Assembly (NCBI GenBank): GCA_030524635.1
Contig: JAUNGG010000005.1
Location: 1 to 64,000 of the forward strand
Length of the DNA stretch: 64,000 bases
Reading direction: 5' to 3'
Source: Lachnospiraceae bacterium
GTDB taxonomy: Bacteria > Bacillota > Clostridia > Lachnospirales > Lachnospiraceae
In this document: positions 1-9,948 of the stretch, in pieces
How the letters are laid out: every line of letters begins with the position of its first letter
How positions within the stretch are numbered: the first letter of the stretch is position 1
Notes under the pieces: generated by a model
Told to the model about the DNA's origin: nothing
Database searches by the model: none
What the model saw: the letters and a program-made list of their open reading frames with translations, nothing else
Translations under genes and position numbers: made by a program

Positions 1-40
1 TATCTAACTTTAATATCTAACCCACAGAAAGGATTTTCCT

Positions 41-778
41 ATGAAACTTCAACGTTTACTCAGTCTAACCCGCCAGGCTCTCGATGCGTATCATATGATT
101 GATGCTGGTGATCATATTGCTCTCGGTATCTCTGGCGGCAAAGACAGCTTGACCTTACTGTATGCGCTTGCGAATTTAAAACACTTTTATCCGAATCATT
201 TTGAATTATCTGCAATTACAGTTGATCTCGGACTTGGAAATATGGATTTAGAGCCTGTAAAAGCCCTTTGCCAGCACTTTTCTGTTCCTTACGAAATAAT
301 TCCCACTGACATTGGAAAAATTCTTTTTGAGGCCAGGCAAGAATCCAATCCCTGCTCTTTATGTGCGAACATGCGGAAAGGCGCTTTAAACCGTGCTGCA
401 AAGGAAATGGGCTGCAATAAAATTGCATATGCACATCATCGTGACGATCTGATTGAAACTATGATGCTTTCTCTTTTATATGAGGGACGCTTCTATGCCT
501 TTTCTCCATGTACTTATCTGGACCGGATGGAACTTACAGTGATTCGCCCATTGATTTTCGTCACAGAGGCGGAAGTAATTGGCTTCCGAAATAAATATCA
601 GCTTCCGGTGTGTAAAAATCCTTGTCCAATGGATGGTCATACGAAACGCGAATATGTTAAAACTTTAACGAAAAGACTGGAGTTTGAGAATCCTGGAGCG
701 AAAAACCGTATGTTCCGTGCTATTATCGATGGACGAATTGAAGGCTGGCCAGAACCGGACCGTTCCAAACTGCCATAA
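41..778 (+). CDS. ttcA: TtcA-like tRNA 2-thiocytidine synthetase
   Basis: Predicted cytoplasmic PP-loop ATPase that adenylates and thiolates cytidine 32 of tRNA. The PP-loop SGGKDS is at residues 31-36. Cysteines 105 and 108 (CSLC), with C191 and C195 further on, fit the family's iron-sulfur-binding cysteines; TtcA uses a CxxC pair plus one distal Cys. The 245-residue length is somewhat shorter than E. coli TtcA and fits the shorter Firmicutes members. The start has an upstream AGAAAGGA ribosome site. It appears monocistronic and is followed by about 120 bp of gene-free DNA before the recombinase. The family assignment is firm; the exact target base is inferred from homology. Confidence 0.85.
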   Translation: MKLQRLLSLTRQALDAYHMIDAGDHIALGISGGKDSLTLLYALANLKHFYPNHFELSAITVDLGLGNMDLEPVKALCQHFSVPYEIIPTDIGKILFEARQESNPCSLCANMRKGALNRAAKEMGCNKIAYAHHRDDLIETMMLSLLYEGRFYAFSPCTYLDRMELTVIRPLIFVTEAEVIGFRNKYQLPVCKNPCPMDGHTKREYVKTLTKRLEFENPGAKNRMFRAIIDGRIEGWPEPDRSKLP

Positions 779-900
779 GGATCCAATGCTATAAAATCCA
801 TAATTGAATCCGCAGTTTCAAATATAGCTAAAGATGCGAATAACATGTAAAAAATGAAATAGGATTCCCAAACTATGATTTCCAGAAAGAAGGCTGTACT

Positions 901-1956
901 ATGAGCAATTTATCCTATCATGAACAGAAAGACAGAGACAATATCTTACATCTGCGTCAGCTGACACAGGAACTGCCACTCTTCTGCTCTCAGTTTTTCC
1001 GCGGAATTGAACCGCGCACATCATCCAGAACCAGAATCGCCTATGCCTATGATTTAAAAATTTTTTTTGAATTCCTGGTAAAAGAGCATCCATCTTTTCA
1101 GGGAATGAAAATCAAGGAAATTCAATTATCGCAGCTGGATGAACTGCATTCTGTTGATATTGAGGAATATATGGAATACCTTAAATATCGTTTTAACGAA
1201 AAAAACCAGGAAATTATTAATAAGGAACGTGGAATTATGAGGAAAATCTGCTCTCTGAAAAGCTTCTATAATTATTTTTTCCGACTGGAGCAGCTTAAGA
1301 ATAATCCTCCGGCCTTGGTTCAGCTTCCGAAGCTTCACGAAAAAGAGATTATCCGTTTGGATGTTGATGAAGTAGCACTGCTTCTGGATGAAGTTGAGCA
1401 GGGAGATAAGCTGACAGAAAAGCAAAAGGCATTTCATGCCAAGACAAAGGTTCGTGATCTTGCCCTTTTGACTCTTCTTTTAGGTACTGGTATCCGGGTA
1501 TCCGAGTGCGTTGGACTTAATATTAATGATATTGATTTTAAAAATGGAGGAATCCGAATCCATCGGAAAGGCGGAAAGGAAGTAACGGTATATTTCGGTA
1601 CAGAGGTGGAGGATGCACTTCTGGATTATCTGGATGAACGAAATCAGATCATCCCCCAGACCGGACATGAGGATGCTCTCTTCCTCTCCCTCCAAAACAA
1701 ACGGATCTCCGTCCGCAGTGTTGAGAATCTTGTAAAAAAGTATGCCCGGATCGTTACACCGCTGAAAAAAATCACTCCGCATAAGCTGCGCAGTACGTAT
1801 GGTACCAATCTGTATCGTGAAACAGGTGATATTTATCTGGTAGCTGATGTACTTGGCCACTCGGATGTGAATACCACCAAAAAGCATTATGCAGCGTTGG
1901 AGGATCAGCGAAGGCGAAGTGCCCGGAATGCAGTGAAGCTTCGAGAAGACCTGTAG
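901..1956 (+). CDS. Tyrosine recombinase, XerC/XerD/XerS-like
   Basis: Site-specific recombinase of the phage-integrase family. An N-terminal SAM-like DNA-binding domain covers roughly residues 25-145 and the catalytic domain about 150-345. All expected catalytic residues are visible: R199 in TGIRVSE, K223 in HRKGG, H294 and R297 in HKLR, H320 in LGH and the nucleophile Y330. The 351-residue length and the FHAKTKVRDLALL stretch before the catalytic Arg resemble single-protein Xer systems such as XerS rather than classic 300-residue XerC/D, but this is an impression. No phage structural or excisionase gene is nearby. The 3' flank carries a perfect 17-bp palindrome and a GC-rich hairpin. It could resolve chromosome dimers, mobilise an element or invert a DNA segment; the sequence alone does not decide. 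Confidence 0.85.
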   Translation: MSNLSYHEQKDRDNILHLRQLTQELPLFCSQFFRGIEPRTSSRTRIAYAYDLKIFFEFLVKEHPSFQGMKIKEIQLSQLDELHSVDIEEYMEYLKYRFNEKNQEIINKERGIMRKICSLKSFYNYFFRLEQLKNNPPALVQLPKLHEKEIIRLDVDEVALLLDEVEQGDKLTEKQKAFHAKTKVRDLALLTLLLGTGIRVSECVGLNINDIDFKNGGIRIHRKGGKEVTVYFGTEVEDALLDYLDERNQIIPQTGHEDALFLSLQNKRISVRSVENLVKKYARIVTPLKKITPHKLRSTYGTNLYRETGDIYLVADVLGHSDVNTTKKHYAALEDQRRRSARNAVKLREDL

Positions 1957-1960
1957 AATA

Positions 1961-1999
1961 TGTAGCATATAAAATATACTGCATATTTTATATGCTACA
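1961..1999. repeat. Perfect 17-bp palindrome behind recombinase gene
   Basis: Arms 1961-1977 and 1983-1999 (TGTAGCATATAAAATAT and its exact complement) flank the 5-nt centre ACTGC. It begins 4 bp after the recombinase stop codon. It is AT-rich, so it is a weak transcription terminator but a plausible recombinase or repressor site. Confidence 0.85.
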
Positions 2000-2008
2000 A
2001 TTTGTAAT

Positions 2009-2032
2009 GCTCCAGACCTTCCGGCCTGGAGC
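2009..2032 (+). terminator. GC-rich hairpin after recombinase gene
   Basis: GCTCCAG at 2009-2015 pairs with CTGGAGC at 2026-2032 around a pyrimidine-rich loop. The following bases (TGTGTTCT) are only partly T-rich, so termination is plausible but not textbook. Confidence 0.55.
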
Positions 2033-2100
2033 TGTGTTCTGTAAAGCAGGAATTAGGATTTTTTACTGCTTCTTTGCGACTAAAATGTAACCTCGTATTT

Positions 2101-2125
2101 ATTTACATAATAATTTTATGTAAAT
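2101..2125. repeat. AT-only palindrome between recombinase and giant gene
   Basis: ATTTACATAA (2101-2110) and TTATGTAAAT (2116-2125) are exact complements around TAATT. It sits 18 bp beyond the stop codon of the giant surface gene. There is no G+C stem and no clear T-run, so it is not a standard terminator. The TTATGTAAAT arm resembles the XerD-side arm of dif sites. Confidence 0.6.
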
Positions 2126-2143
2126 CATAATAACAATGAAGAA

Positions 2144-5100
2144 TTACTTGATACTGAAACCGGGAGCGGATCCATTTTCGTTGTAGCAAGCTAGACTGGT
2201 GCAGTAGATATAATATGTGCTCAGTGAGTAACATTCACTGTTGCCGTCTAGGGAGCGAAGCCAGCTGTGATTGAGAATCGTTCCTGTTTCTGGAAGCAAG
2301 TATGCTGTAGTTTTTTGATTATTAACAGACAAAAGAGTCTGCCGTTTAAATGGGACAGCTTCCAATGGGTGTCTATAGTTTTCAGGCAATTCGTCTGAGT
2401 TTGCAAAATACTCATTTGATGATAACAACCAAAGCTTATCCCTTGTGATTACTACATTTTCTTCTGTTTTTGAATCATAGACTACATCAGACCTCACTGC
2501 TCTTGGATAAATAGCATTCTGCAGCGCCTGTGGGAAGCAGCTGATCAATGCTGTGGATTCAGAAAGCATATTTTCCTCAAAACCATTATCTTTATTGGTG
2601 ATATTGAGCATATTCTCTGTGACGACACCATTAAGCATGTTCCGGATTGCAGAATCCGGCCAGCCGCCCTCATTTGTGCCATACTTGTAACGGTTTGATG
2701 AAGTTTCATAATAGGTTGAGTGTGCACGATTCCAAGCTCGGTATCGTTTATAGATTGAGTTCAGTAAGTTTGTAGCTCCATCACCATCAGCCATCTTTCC
2801 GTTATAACTTGTACCCATAATTGCCTTTGCCTTTCCGTTTTCATCGATCATACTGATTAAAACGGAATGTGTGCAGCCATTTTCAAGGCACTCAGAGAAT
2901 ATAGTCGGATCTTTCCGGGCCTGTACGATAATCTCCTCCCATGTCATATCATGAATACATCGTTTCTCCTCCGATGGAGTATGGCTGGCATAGGTATTTC
3001 TATAATTTTCTCCGGATGCCGGGCCGAACGTAAGCGGCAGGATTGTTCCATCTGCATCGGTATCGTTAATGGCATAAATCGCTACCGCATATTTCACATC
3101 ATAATCTTCCTCCCATTTTGCATATATATGGGTATCGCTCATAATATTTGATGCTGCAAAATTATATATTTTTCTGCATTCTGCATCTTCATACCAGCCT
3201 ATAAACCGGTATCCAGGTTTTTTAGGATTATTAGCTGGCTTTGAGAGCTTACTGCCTTCTTTTATCTGACGTACCCAAGTATCCACCGCTGTCATGGTTG
3301 AATCACCATCTTTTACAATCGTGCCGCCATCCAGTTCCATGATGACCCAATAGCGTTTCAGAGGTTCTGGAAGCGTTACATGAATACTAAATGTTCCGGT
3401 TCTTTCGACGCCGGCTTCTTTATAAATAACAATGCCTGTATGGCTATTAGAGCCTCCGTCAACAACTGGATTACTTAGAGTATAGCTTCCTGCTGGTATT
3501 TCATAACTTGTGCCATCATCATACAATGCAGATACGGTCAAGTCTGATGTCGAAATCGTATAAACACGTTCCTGTGCATCATATCCTTCTGTGTTCTCAT
3601 CAATCGGATCCGGACCATGGTATTCAACACGGATTCCTGTTAATTTCACTCCGGTCTTTACAATGTTGGTTGCATTCACTGTATGAGACAGCTTCTCATA
3701 CTGATTTATTTCGTTTTCAAAGGTAACTTCTGCATAGTTGGAATCCAGCAAATCTGCAGCTGCAGTCGTGTCTTCAACCGCTATATTATCTGTATCTGCA
3801 GTAATTGCAGCCAGCTTATATCGGCCAGCGTTCAGTTCCGTTACCTGGTAATAATACCCCTGATCTACTGTGACGTTTACATGTCCCTCCCTCTGCTCTG
3901 AGGACAGCGTAATTGATTTATAGTATGTCTGCAGCACCTCCATATTATCCTTAGCTTTTTTCTCAATTCGGAAGATAAAGGTAGGATCGCCAAAGGGAAC
4001 ATACACCTCATTAATCACCTTATTAATTTTAAGAGTTGCTTTATTTCGGACATCCTCGGCTGCAATTTCCTGGAGCACATCTGCATTTTCCTTTGTCACA
4101 GAAAAACGAATCTTTTCATCAGACAAACTGTAAGACTCTGGTGCAGCTGATTCCAGTAAATAATAGCCGCCTTGAGCAATTCCAGTAATCGTGATTGTAC
4201 CATCCTCGCCTGTAATAAGCTTGTCCATCCCTTCCGGAAGTACATAGTCAATGCCGGCAATGCATTTTGTTCCATCAGTGCGATATAATTCATACTCGGC
4301 ACCAGTCAACGTCTGTGTCCTGTCATCAGCATCCACTTTAATCAGCTTAAGACTTCCCTTTTGTCTCTGATCCGTTGCTTCAACATATATGGTGGACTGA
4401 ACCGTGTCCTGACTCAAAGTAAATGCTATATGCTCGTCTGAAAGCTCATACCCTCTCGGAGCCTTGCTCTCAATAAAATAATAATCCCCCCATTCAAGAC
4501 CCGATACTCTAATCTCACCGGCTGCATCTGTTTGATAAAATGTTTCCAGAGCAGCATATTCCGTAGAAGCTGCTGGTTTATACATCAGCGTGTACCCAGC
4601 GCCTGAAACCAGCTGGCCTGCATCATCAAGTTTCGTCAGGATAACATTGCCTTTCATACGATCATTCATATAAACAATTTCCAGTATCTGATGGACCGTT
4701 GACTGGTCCAAAATAACCGAATTTGTAATAGCCTCCCGCCCGGACGGCATCACATAGCCTGCAGGATTTTTCGTTTCAACAAAATAATACTCCCCAAACG
4801 TCAGGTTATCTACCTGTAATTCTCCAGCTGCATTTGTCTTCAGTCCGCTCTGAATCAATTTATCCTCAGCTTCATCATATTTTGCTTTTCGATATAGGCT
4901 GAAAACAGCATTTTTAACTGCCCGCCCATCTGATGAATCTTTCTTGATTAAACGAATGGATGCCGGTGATTCATTGTTGCGGGCATTTACAACAGCAATC
5001 ACGTTATCCGTTCCCATCGGGTCAGAAGGATCCCCTGGTACAAATTGGTTTTTCCCAATTGTAAATTTAACCGGGTCATTGCTAAGCTCATAACCCCTTG

Positions 5101-8100
5101 GTGCCTTTGTTTCAATAAACTGATAATTTCCCCACGGCAGATTTGTAATGCTTACAGCGCCATCTGCACCAGTTACTACTCTACTTATACTTCCAGTTTC
5201 AGAATATGCCATATTTTCATCCAGAAAAACCTGGTCTCCATTTTCCCTGAAAAGTTCAAATTCAGCGTCAGCAAGCGGGCTTATGCTGCTGTCGTCCTGG
5301 TCATATTTTGTCAATATAACCTTTCCAGGGATCCGATGGTTAGGGATATTTAAAATCTCTGTTACACCGTTGATCTCAAAGCTATGACGTCCATTTATTT
5401 TTTGATATCCTTTGGGCGCCTCCAGTTCTTCCCACTGATAAGTGCCATATGGAACATTGGTAAGGACGATTTGCCCCAAAGCATTTAATTCCTGACCCTT
5501 ATCTTCAAACATGGCATTTCCGTCTCGGTCATAAACCTGGAATTTTCCCCCTGTAAGTGCAGCATAGCTTTCACTGCCATTCGCGCCTGCATGGACTAAA
5601 TGATCTGCATCCACTTTCTGCAGCGTAATCTTGCCAATGGTATCCATTAGCTTCACATAGGTTTCAGCCGATGGAAGTTCATAACGCGCCTCAAAATTAT
5701 CAGCAGAACCAATGCCATAAGCATCAAATTGTACGTAATATTGATTGACAGCTTTTTTGTCAACCAGCATTTTGTCCGATGGAGCCTGCATATTTACTAT
5801 CACATAAGTCATCTGCCGGGTTTTCATAAGGCCATCCTTCAGATTTGATGTATCCAGATGAATCCAAATGGATTTCACGTTTCCTGGATTATCAGGAAGC
5901 TCTGTGCTCCATCCTTCTGCACCGGCAGCAAATTCCTGGTCAGGATCTGTACTGTAGTATACCGTTGGAATCAGCTTCATCTTTTCTGCATAGGAGGTAT
6001 CAACCGATACAAAATTCCCCTGCCATGCAGAGGGAATTTCGGTATATTCGTCTGGTTTTGCAGTATTTAAGGCAACACGAGCTCCCTGTTCGATGTGGTC
6101 AAAGAAATCGATATTCTTTGCATTATCAGAACCCAGGCCAAAATCAAGCCGGTAAGAATATCTGGACTTGCTTTTGATCTCTTCAGGATCTGCCTCATGA
6201 TAAGGCTGTACTGCAGCTTCCGTTTCATAACCATTGGAGTAAATGGATTTGACGTACTTGGACACATATTCCCGCCATTCGGATGCAGAGTCCAGCACGA
6301 TTTTGGAAGCTCCGGAATACGCCATCCTTTCTGTGATAATTCCATTCCCATTAATATCGTATGCATCTGCCATAATTGCAGCTCCGGAAATCTGATCCAG
6401 ACCATCATCATGTACCATGAGATACGAATTTACCGTATAGTAATTTCCACAAGAAATAAAATCGGCATATTTTAATGTTACTGCAAAGGATATGGAAATA
6501 TCCGTCTGCTTACTGATCTCCAGGGGAGTATCAGAAAAATCAAAGTCTGCAATCAACATGGTCTTTCCATTGTATTCCCCTAGGGAATAGCTCACATGAC
6601 TCTCAAAGTCTTCTGATGTTACTGCATCACCAGAATAATAGGTGCCGCTTCCAGTCAGGCGGATACCGTCTGTGTCCAGATTAAGAGAAAGACCGTCTGG
6701 TATGACGGTATAAAGAGAAAAGGATTCTAACGAACCGGAATCATCTGCTTTGATACTTCCTTGAGAAGCTGCCGTTGATGTAAAACCGCCATTGTTACTT
6801 CCGGTAAATTCAGCCAAGGCTGTTTTGGAGATTAGTTTTGTAATTGGACTCCTTAACCACACATTAGAATATCCTCTCAGCACACACTCATCATAAATTT
6901 CCATGTCTCGTTCCGCCAGCTCACGGCCATAAGTCCCGGCATAGCTTTCCGTCTTCTGGGCACAGTCATTCACCTCATAGCCATTCGGATCTTTGTACAG
7001 GGAACGCAGGTAGGAAAAATTCACCAGACGATTTTCACGATCCGGTACCGCTTCTCCAGCAGCAGCTTTTTGCTGCTGTGTTTCCCAGTCAAGATGCAGA
7101 CGGACACCTACATATGCATTATAGTGATAGCTTCCAGTAATATTGTTTACCCGAACAAACATGGCTTTCATTCCGGCAGGAAGCTGTATGGTACTTTGTT
7201 TAGAGGTATTGCCGCTTCCACAATATATGTATTTGCTGAAGGGCGTATCCTGTGCGTCTGCTCCGTAAACCTCATAGTCATATCCTTTGGAATCAGAAGG
7301 CATGGTGATATAAGCAATGTCATACTCATCATCTTCCAGATTGCGCACAGAACCGTCAGTCAGGAAGATTGCCAGTTTATCATCACCCATAACAAGGCTG
7401 TATCTATCTGCATTGCCGTTTATGCCAATCTGGCTTATACCGGTAGTATTTCCGCCCAAACCTTCTGGATCATCTGAAGACTGTGGAATTACCGCTGATT
7501 TTGAAGCACTGGGATCGCTGCTTTTTTTCACAGTACTGTTAGTTGCCTTTCTTGCTGTGCTGTCTGTTGCCGCTGCAAATGTCTGCAATGGAACAAATAA
7601 TTCTCCTATTTTCCGAATACCATTTTCAACACCAGATATGCTGCGTTGAATGGATCCCCAAATCGTCACATCTGGTACATACGGCTCACGATCCGGGTCT
7701 TCCCAATCATAAGAGGCGTTGGAATCGGATGCCGGCTCCGGATGGATCTCATCATAGGTCACACTATTTCTGATCATCGTTTCCAAGTCCGTTTCTGTCA
7801 AGCCATGTTTCCGCCAATGGATATCATTCCAATCTGCAGCAAACTCCGGTACGAGAAGAGCTTCTTCTGCTTTTGCGTTGGATTCGGTTGCAATGGATAA
7901 TGGAATGCTTGACGCGGCAGCATCAACCTCCCAGCCGGATGCATTTGAATCTGACCCAGTCCTTACAGCTGCTTTGGCTTTTAAGCCGGCCTTTGAACTG
8001 GCTTTTGACGAGGCATAATTTCGATTTGAGATGCCGCGTAAAATAAACGGTACAACTTTACCATTATAGATGTTTACAGCATTCATCCGGTCAGAATAAT

Positions 8101-9277
8101 GATCTGGAGCTGAATGACTGTATGGATAATCTTCATAAGAAGAATTCCATTTGCTGTGTTCGTAAATATATCCTGCACGAGCGAAAGAATAATCTGCAAC
8201 GGTAAAGCTTACCTCATCATCCACCTTCTCATTCTCTCCTGCCTCCGTGATCCACTCAGATTCATCATGATACAGCCTGTCCAGATGGCCGCGGATCGTT
8301 ACCGTACAGTATTCTTCTGATTCTTCATCCATAAAATGATCTTTTAAAAAACCGATCTGAAACTGGTCATAATAAGTGGAATACTGAGATCCAATATCGC
8401 CGGAATGGTTTTGAAATGGGTAAAATCCCCAAACAATCTGACCGGATTTTGTTGTAATTTCTTCTAAAGAAAGTATTTTGCCGTCGTCATTTATTTTTAC
8501 ATCCGAATAACGTTTGCCCTCCGGCAGTTCTACGGCAACGAAGTAGTTGGAACGGCACAGTCCTCTTGCCAGCCAATCCTTGTCAAATCGTGTTTCGATC
8601 TCATACCAGATATAATCATGATCTGATTCTTCATAATCCGCTGCAGCCAGTTTATTTTTTTTCATGTTAATGCGGTAGCGATCACGAATAGAAGTAAATG
8701 AATAGGAAAGCGGCTCCATCTCAATCTGACCGGTACCGGCAATACGAAACACTGGTGGCTTTTTCTGATAGTATCCATTTTCTGACTTACGGGCCTGCAT
8801 CGTCCACAGCATCTGGAAGCCGCCAGATACAGACTGGCCGGTCTCCACAGAAAATTTGTTGGAAAAGGTATAGATATCATCATTTTTGTTCCAAGTACAA
8901 CTCCATTCTGAATCCGCAGCATCACTGGCCAGGTCTGATGCCTTCAAAATGCTGGCACGGTTCCCATTTCCGATTCCGGGAATATCAAACTGGATGTCCC
9001 CAGGCTCATAGGCATGCTCTGCATTTTCCAGGCGGTATGTTACAACTATTTTGGGCTGCTTTACGCTGGAACAATCAGCATCCCAAGTATAGTCATTTGA
9101 AAGAATAGACCAGGCACAACTGACCTTCCAGCCATCCAGATAATTATTATATCCACCATCTGCCCAGGTGGAAACCTGGATTCCTGTCACGGTCAGAATC
9201 AGAGCAAGCAGAAACGAAACTGTCTGGCGCACCCGGTATAACATATTCTTCAGATAATTAAGCATTCTTGAACTCAT
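2144..9277 (-). CDS. Giant secreted adhesin with Cna-B repeats, InlB-type repeat and DUF6273-like end
   Basis: Secreted protein of about 2,377 residues. A basic N-terminus and hydrophobic stretch near residues 15-40 form the signal sequence. Residues to about 1200 have no family I recognise and include Ser/Asn/Ala-rich segments with repeated SDSNAS-like motifs. About 1210-1875 holds five Cna-B (SpaA-like) domains and one divergent copy. These carry K-x-D strand starts (KVDAD, KYDQD, KLDDAG) and E-x-x-APxGY motifs, typical of intramolecular isopeptide-bonded stalks. Next come an Ig-like segment, one InlB/Flg_new repeat near 1976-2055 (GYRFIGWYEDAECRK) and a C-terminal DUF6273-like domain with WLRS. 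No LPxTG or C-terminal membrane segment is present. The start was chosen because its ATG overlaps the upstream stop as ATGA. Probably a surface-fibre adhesin. Confidence 0.8.
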   Translation of the reverse strand: MSSRMLNYLKNMLYRVRQTVSFLLALILTVTGIQVSTWADGGYNNYLDGWKVSCAWSILSNDYTWDADCSSVKQPKIVVTYRLENAEHAYEPGDIQFDIPGIGNGNRASILKASDLASDAADSEWSCTWNKNDDIYTFSNKFSVETGQSVSGGFQMLWTMQARKSENGYYQKKPPVFRIAGTGQIEMEPLSYSFTSIRDRYRINMKKNKLAAADYEESDHDYIWYEIETRFDKDWLARGLCRSNYFVAVELPEGKRYSDVKINDDGKILSLEEITTKSGQIVWGFYPFQNHSGDIGSQYSTYYDQFQIGFLKDHFMDEESEEYCTVTIRGHLDRLYHDESEWITEAGENEKVDDEVSFTVADYSFARAGYIYEHSKWNSSYEDYPYSHSAPDHYSDRMNAVNIYNGKVVPFILRGISNRNYASSKASSKAGLKAKAAVRTGSDSNASGWEVDAAASSIPLSIATESNAKAEEALLVPEFAADWNDIHWRKHGLTETDLETMIRNSVTYDEIHPEPASDSNASYDWEDPDREPYVPDVTIWGSIQRSISGVENGIRKIGELFVPLQTFAAATDSTARKATNSTVKKSSDPSASKSAVIPQSSDDPEGLGGNTTGISQIGINGNADRYSLVMGDDKLAIFLTDGSVRNLEDDEYDIAYITMPSDSKGYDYEVYGADAQDTPFSKYIYCGSGNTSKQSTIQLPAGMKAMFVRVNNITGSYHYNAYVGVRLHLDWETQQQKAAAGEAVPDRENRLVNFSYLRSLYKDPNGYEVNDCAQKTESYAGTYGRELAERDMEIYDECVLRGYSNVWLRSPITKLISKTALAEFTGSNNGGFTSTAASQGSIKADDSGSLESFSLYTVIPDGLSLNLDTDGIRLTGSGTYYSGDAVTSEDFESHVSYSLGEYNGKTMLIADFDFSDTPLEISKQTDISISFAVTLKYADFISCGNYYTVNSYLMVHDDGLDQISGAAIMADAYDINGNGIITERMAYSGASKIVLDSASEWREYVSKYVKSIYSNGYETEAAVQPYHEADPEEIKSKSRYSYRLDFGLGSDNAKNIDFFDHIEQGARVALNTAKPDEYTEIPSAWQGNFVSVDTSYAEKMKLIPTVYYSTDPDQEFAAGAEGWSTELPDNPGNVKSIWIHLDTSNLKDGLMKTRQMTYVIVNMQAPSDKMLVDKKAVNQYYVQFDAYGIGSADNFEARYELPSAETYVKLMDTIGKITLQKVDADHLVHAGANGSESYAALTGGKFQVYDRDGNAMFEDKGQELNALGQIVLTNVPYGTYQWEELEAPKGYQKINGRHSFEINGVTEILNIPNHRIPGKVILTKYDQDDSSISPLADAEFELFRENGDQVFLDENMAYSETGSISRVVTGADGAVSITNLPWGNYQFIETKAPRGYELSNDPVKFTIGKNQFVPGDPSDPMGTDNVIAVVNARNNESPASIRLIKKDSSDGRAVKNAVFSLYRKAKYDEAEDKLIQSGLKTNAAGELQVDNLTFGEYYFVETKNPAGYVMPSGREAITNSVILDQSTVHQILEIVYMNDRMKGNVILTKLDDAGQLVSGAGYTLMYKPAASTEYAALETFYQTDAAGEIRVSGLEWGDYYFIESKAPRGYELSDEHIAFTLSQDTVQSTIYVEATDQRQKGSLKLIKVDADDRTQTLTGAEYELYRTDGTKCIAGIDYVLPEGMDKLITGEDGTITITGIAQGGYYLLESAAPESYSLSDEKIRFSVTKENADVLQEIAAEDVRNKATLKINKVINEVYVPFGDPTFIFRIEKKAKDNMEVLQTYYKSITLSSEQREGHVNVTVDQGYYYQVTELNAGRYKLAAITADTDNIAVEDTTAAADLLDSNYAEVTFENEINQYEKLSHTVNATNIVKTGVKLTGIRVEYHGPDPIDENTEGYDAQERVYTISTSDLTVSALYDDGTSYEIPAGSYTLSNPVVDGGSNSHTGIVIYKEAGVERTGTFSIHVTLPEPLKRYWVIMELDGGTIVKDGDSTMTAVDTWVRQIKEGSKLSKPANNPKKPGYRFIGWYEDAECRKIYNFAASNIMSDTHIYAKWEEDYDVKYAVAIYAINDTDADGTILPLTFGPASGENYRNTYASHTPSEEKRCIHDMTWEEIIVQARKDPTIFSECLENGCTHSVLISMIDENGKAKAIMGTSYNGKMADGDGATNLLNSIYKRYRAWNRAHSTYYETSSNRYKYGTNEGGWPDSAIRNMLNGVVTENMLNITNKDNGFEENMLSESTALISCFPQALQNAIYPRAVRSDVVYDSKTEENVVITRDKLWLLSSNEYFANSDELPENYRHPLEAVPFKRQTLLSVNNQKTTAYLLPETGTILNHSWLRSLDGNSECYSLSTYYIYCTSLACYNENGSAPGFSIK

Positions 9278-9948
9278 CTCCTCTCCATATACTCTGTCCA
9301 TGCTATTTTCCAGCCATCTGTTTCTTCTGAAACGTCCTTTGCCGTAAAGGTTCCATCTGCATTTTCCTCATTAATATAGGTTTGGATCGAATCTGCCATT
9401 ACCAGGATATCAAAATCCCGGATCTGCGACACATCCGAATAAGTTACCATGATACACTCCGAAAGCGGAGTTGTCTTTTCCTTTGCTTTTATCGGAATCG
9501 TATAATAGTAATAGCCACCTAGCAAGACATCATCTGCTTCTGATATATATACCCAGTTTTCCGGGAGATTGGAACCGTCAGACGATAGATATTTTGATGC
9601 TTCATACCAGTGTTTTCCGTCAGGAGTTATTTGCGCAATATTTTTTATGGATGAATCGGAAAAATCCATAAACACGCGGATAAAAGAATCTGTTTGATCG
9701 ATGTTCTCGATCTGGATCTTCTTTTTGAAAATGTTATCTCCTACATCCTGCTTTTGAGGCGGCTCAAATTCTTCCGTAATGGAAATCGTGTTGCTGCCTG
9801 TCAGGATCTGGTTAATGATCTGCATGCGATAAGTCAAATATGCCATAGTAATGCCTGCAGATGCCAGGCAGACAACCACAACAAATGCAAGCTTCTTTAC
9901 ACATGCCTGCTTTAACCACGCTTTCCAGGAATGTAACTTATCCTTCAT
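9274..9948 (-). CDS. TasA/camelysin-like secreted protein
   Basis: A 224-residue exported protein. A basic N-terminus leads into a hydrophobic stretch at about 18-38 ending MAYLTYR. This is followed by a strand motif (TGSNTISITEEF) that parallels the post-cleavage motif of SipW substrates. Later WVYISEADD, GGYYYYTIPI and the VMADSIQ segment match the TasA-type fold pattern also seen in the two neighbouring upstream genes. It overlaps the LPKTG gene by 11 bp and the giant gene by 4 bp, and has a strong GGAGG site, so it is translationally coupled. Likely a minor fibre or adaptor subunit between anchor and adhesin; this role is inferred from position only. Confidence 0.65.
   Translation of the reverse strand: MKDKLHSWKAWLKQACVKKLAFVVVVCLASAGITMAYLTYRMQIINQILTGSNTISITEEFEPPQKQDVGDNIFKKKIQIENIDQTDSFIRVFMDFSDSSIKNIAQITPDGKHWYEASKYLSSDGSNLPENWVYISEADDVLLGGYYYYTIPIKAKEKTTPLSECIMVTYSDVSQIRDFDILVMADSIQTYINEENADGTFTAKDVSEETDGWKIAWTEYMERR

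Noticed and set aside
901-1956. Prophage integrase marking a phage
   Set aside because: No phage structural, lysis or replication genes lie on either side.
2144-9277. LPxTG-anchored pilin
   Set aside because: The C-terminus is DUF6273-like without LPxTG, hydrophobic tail or basic end.
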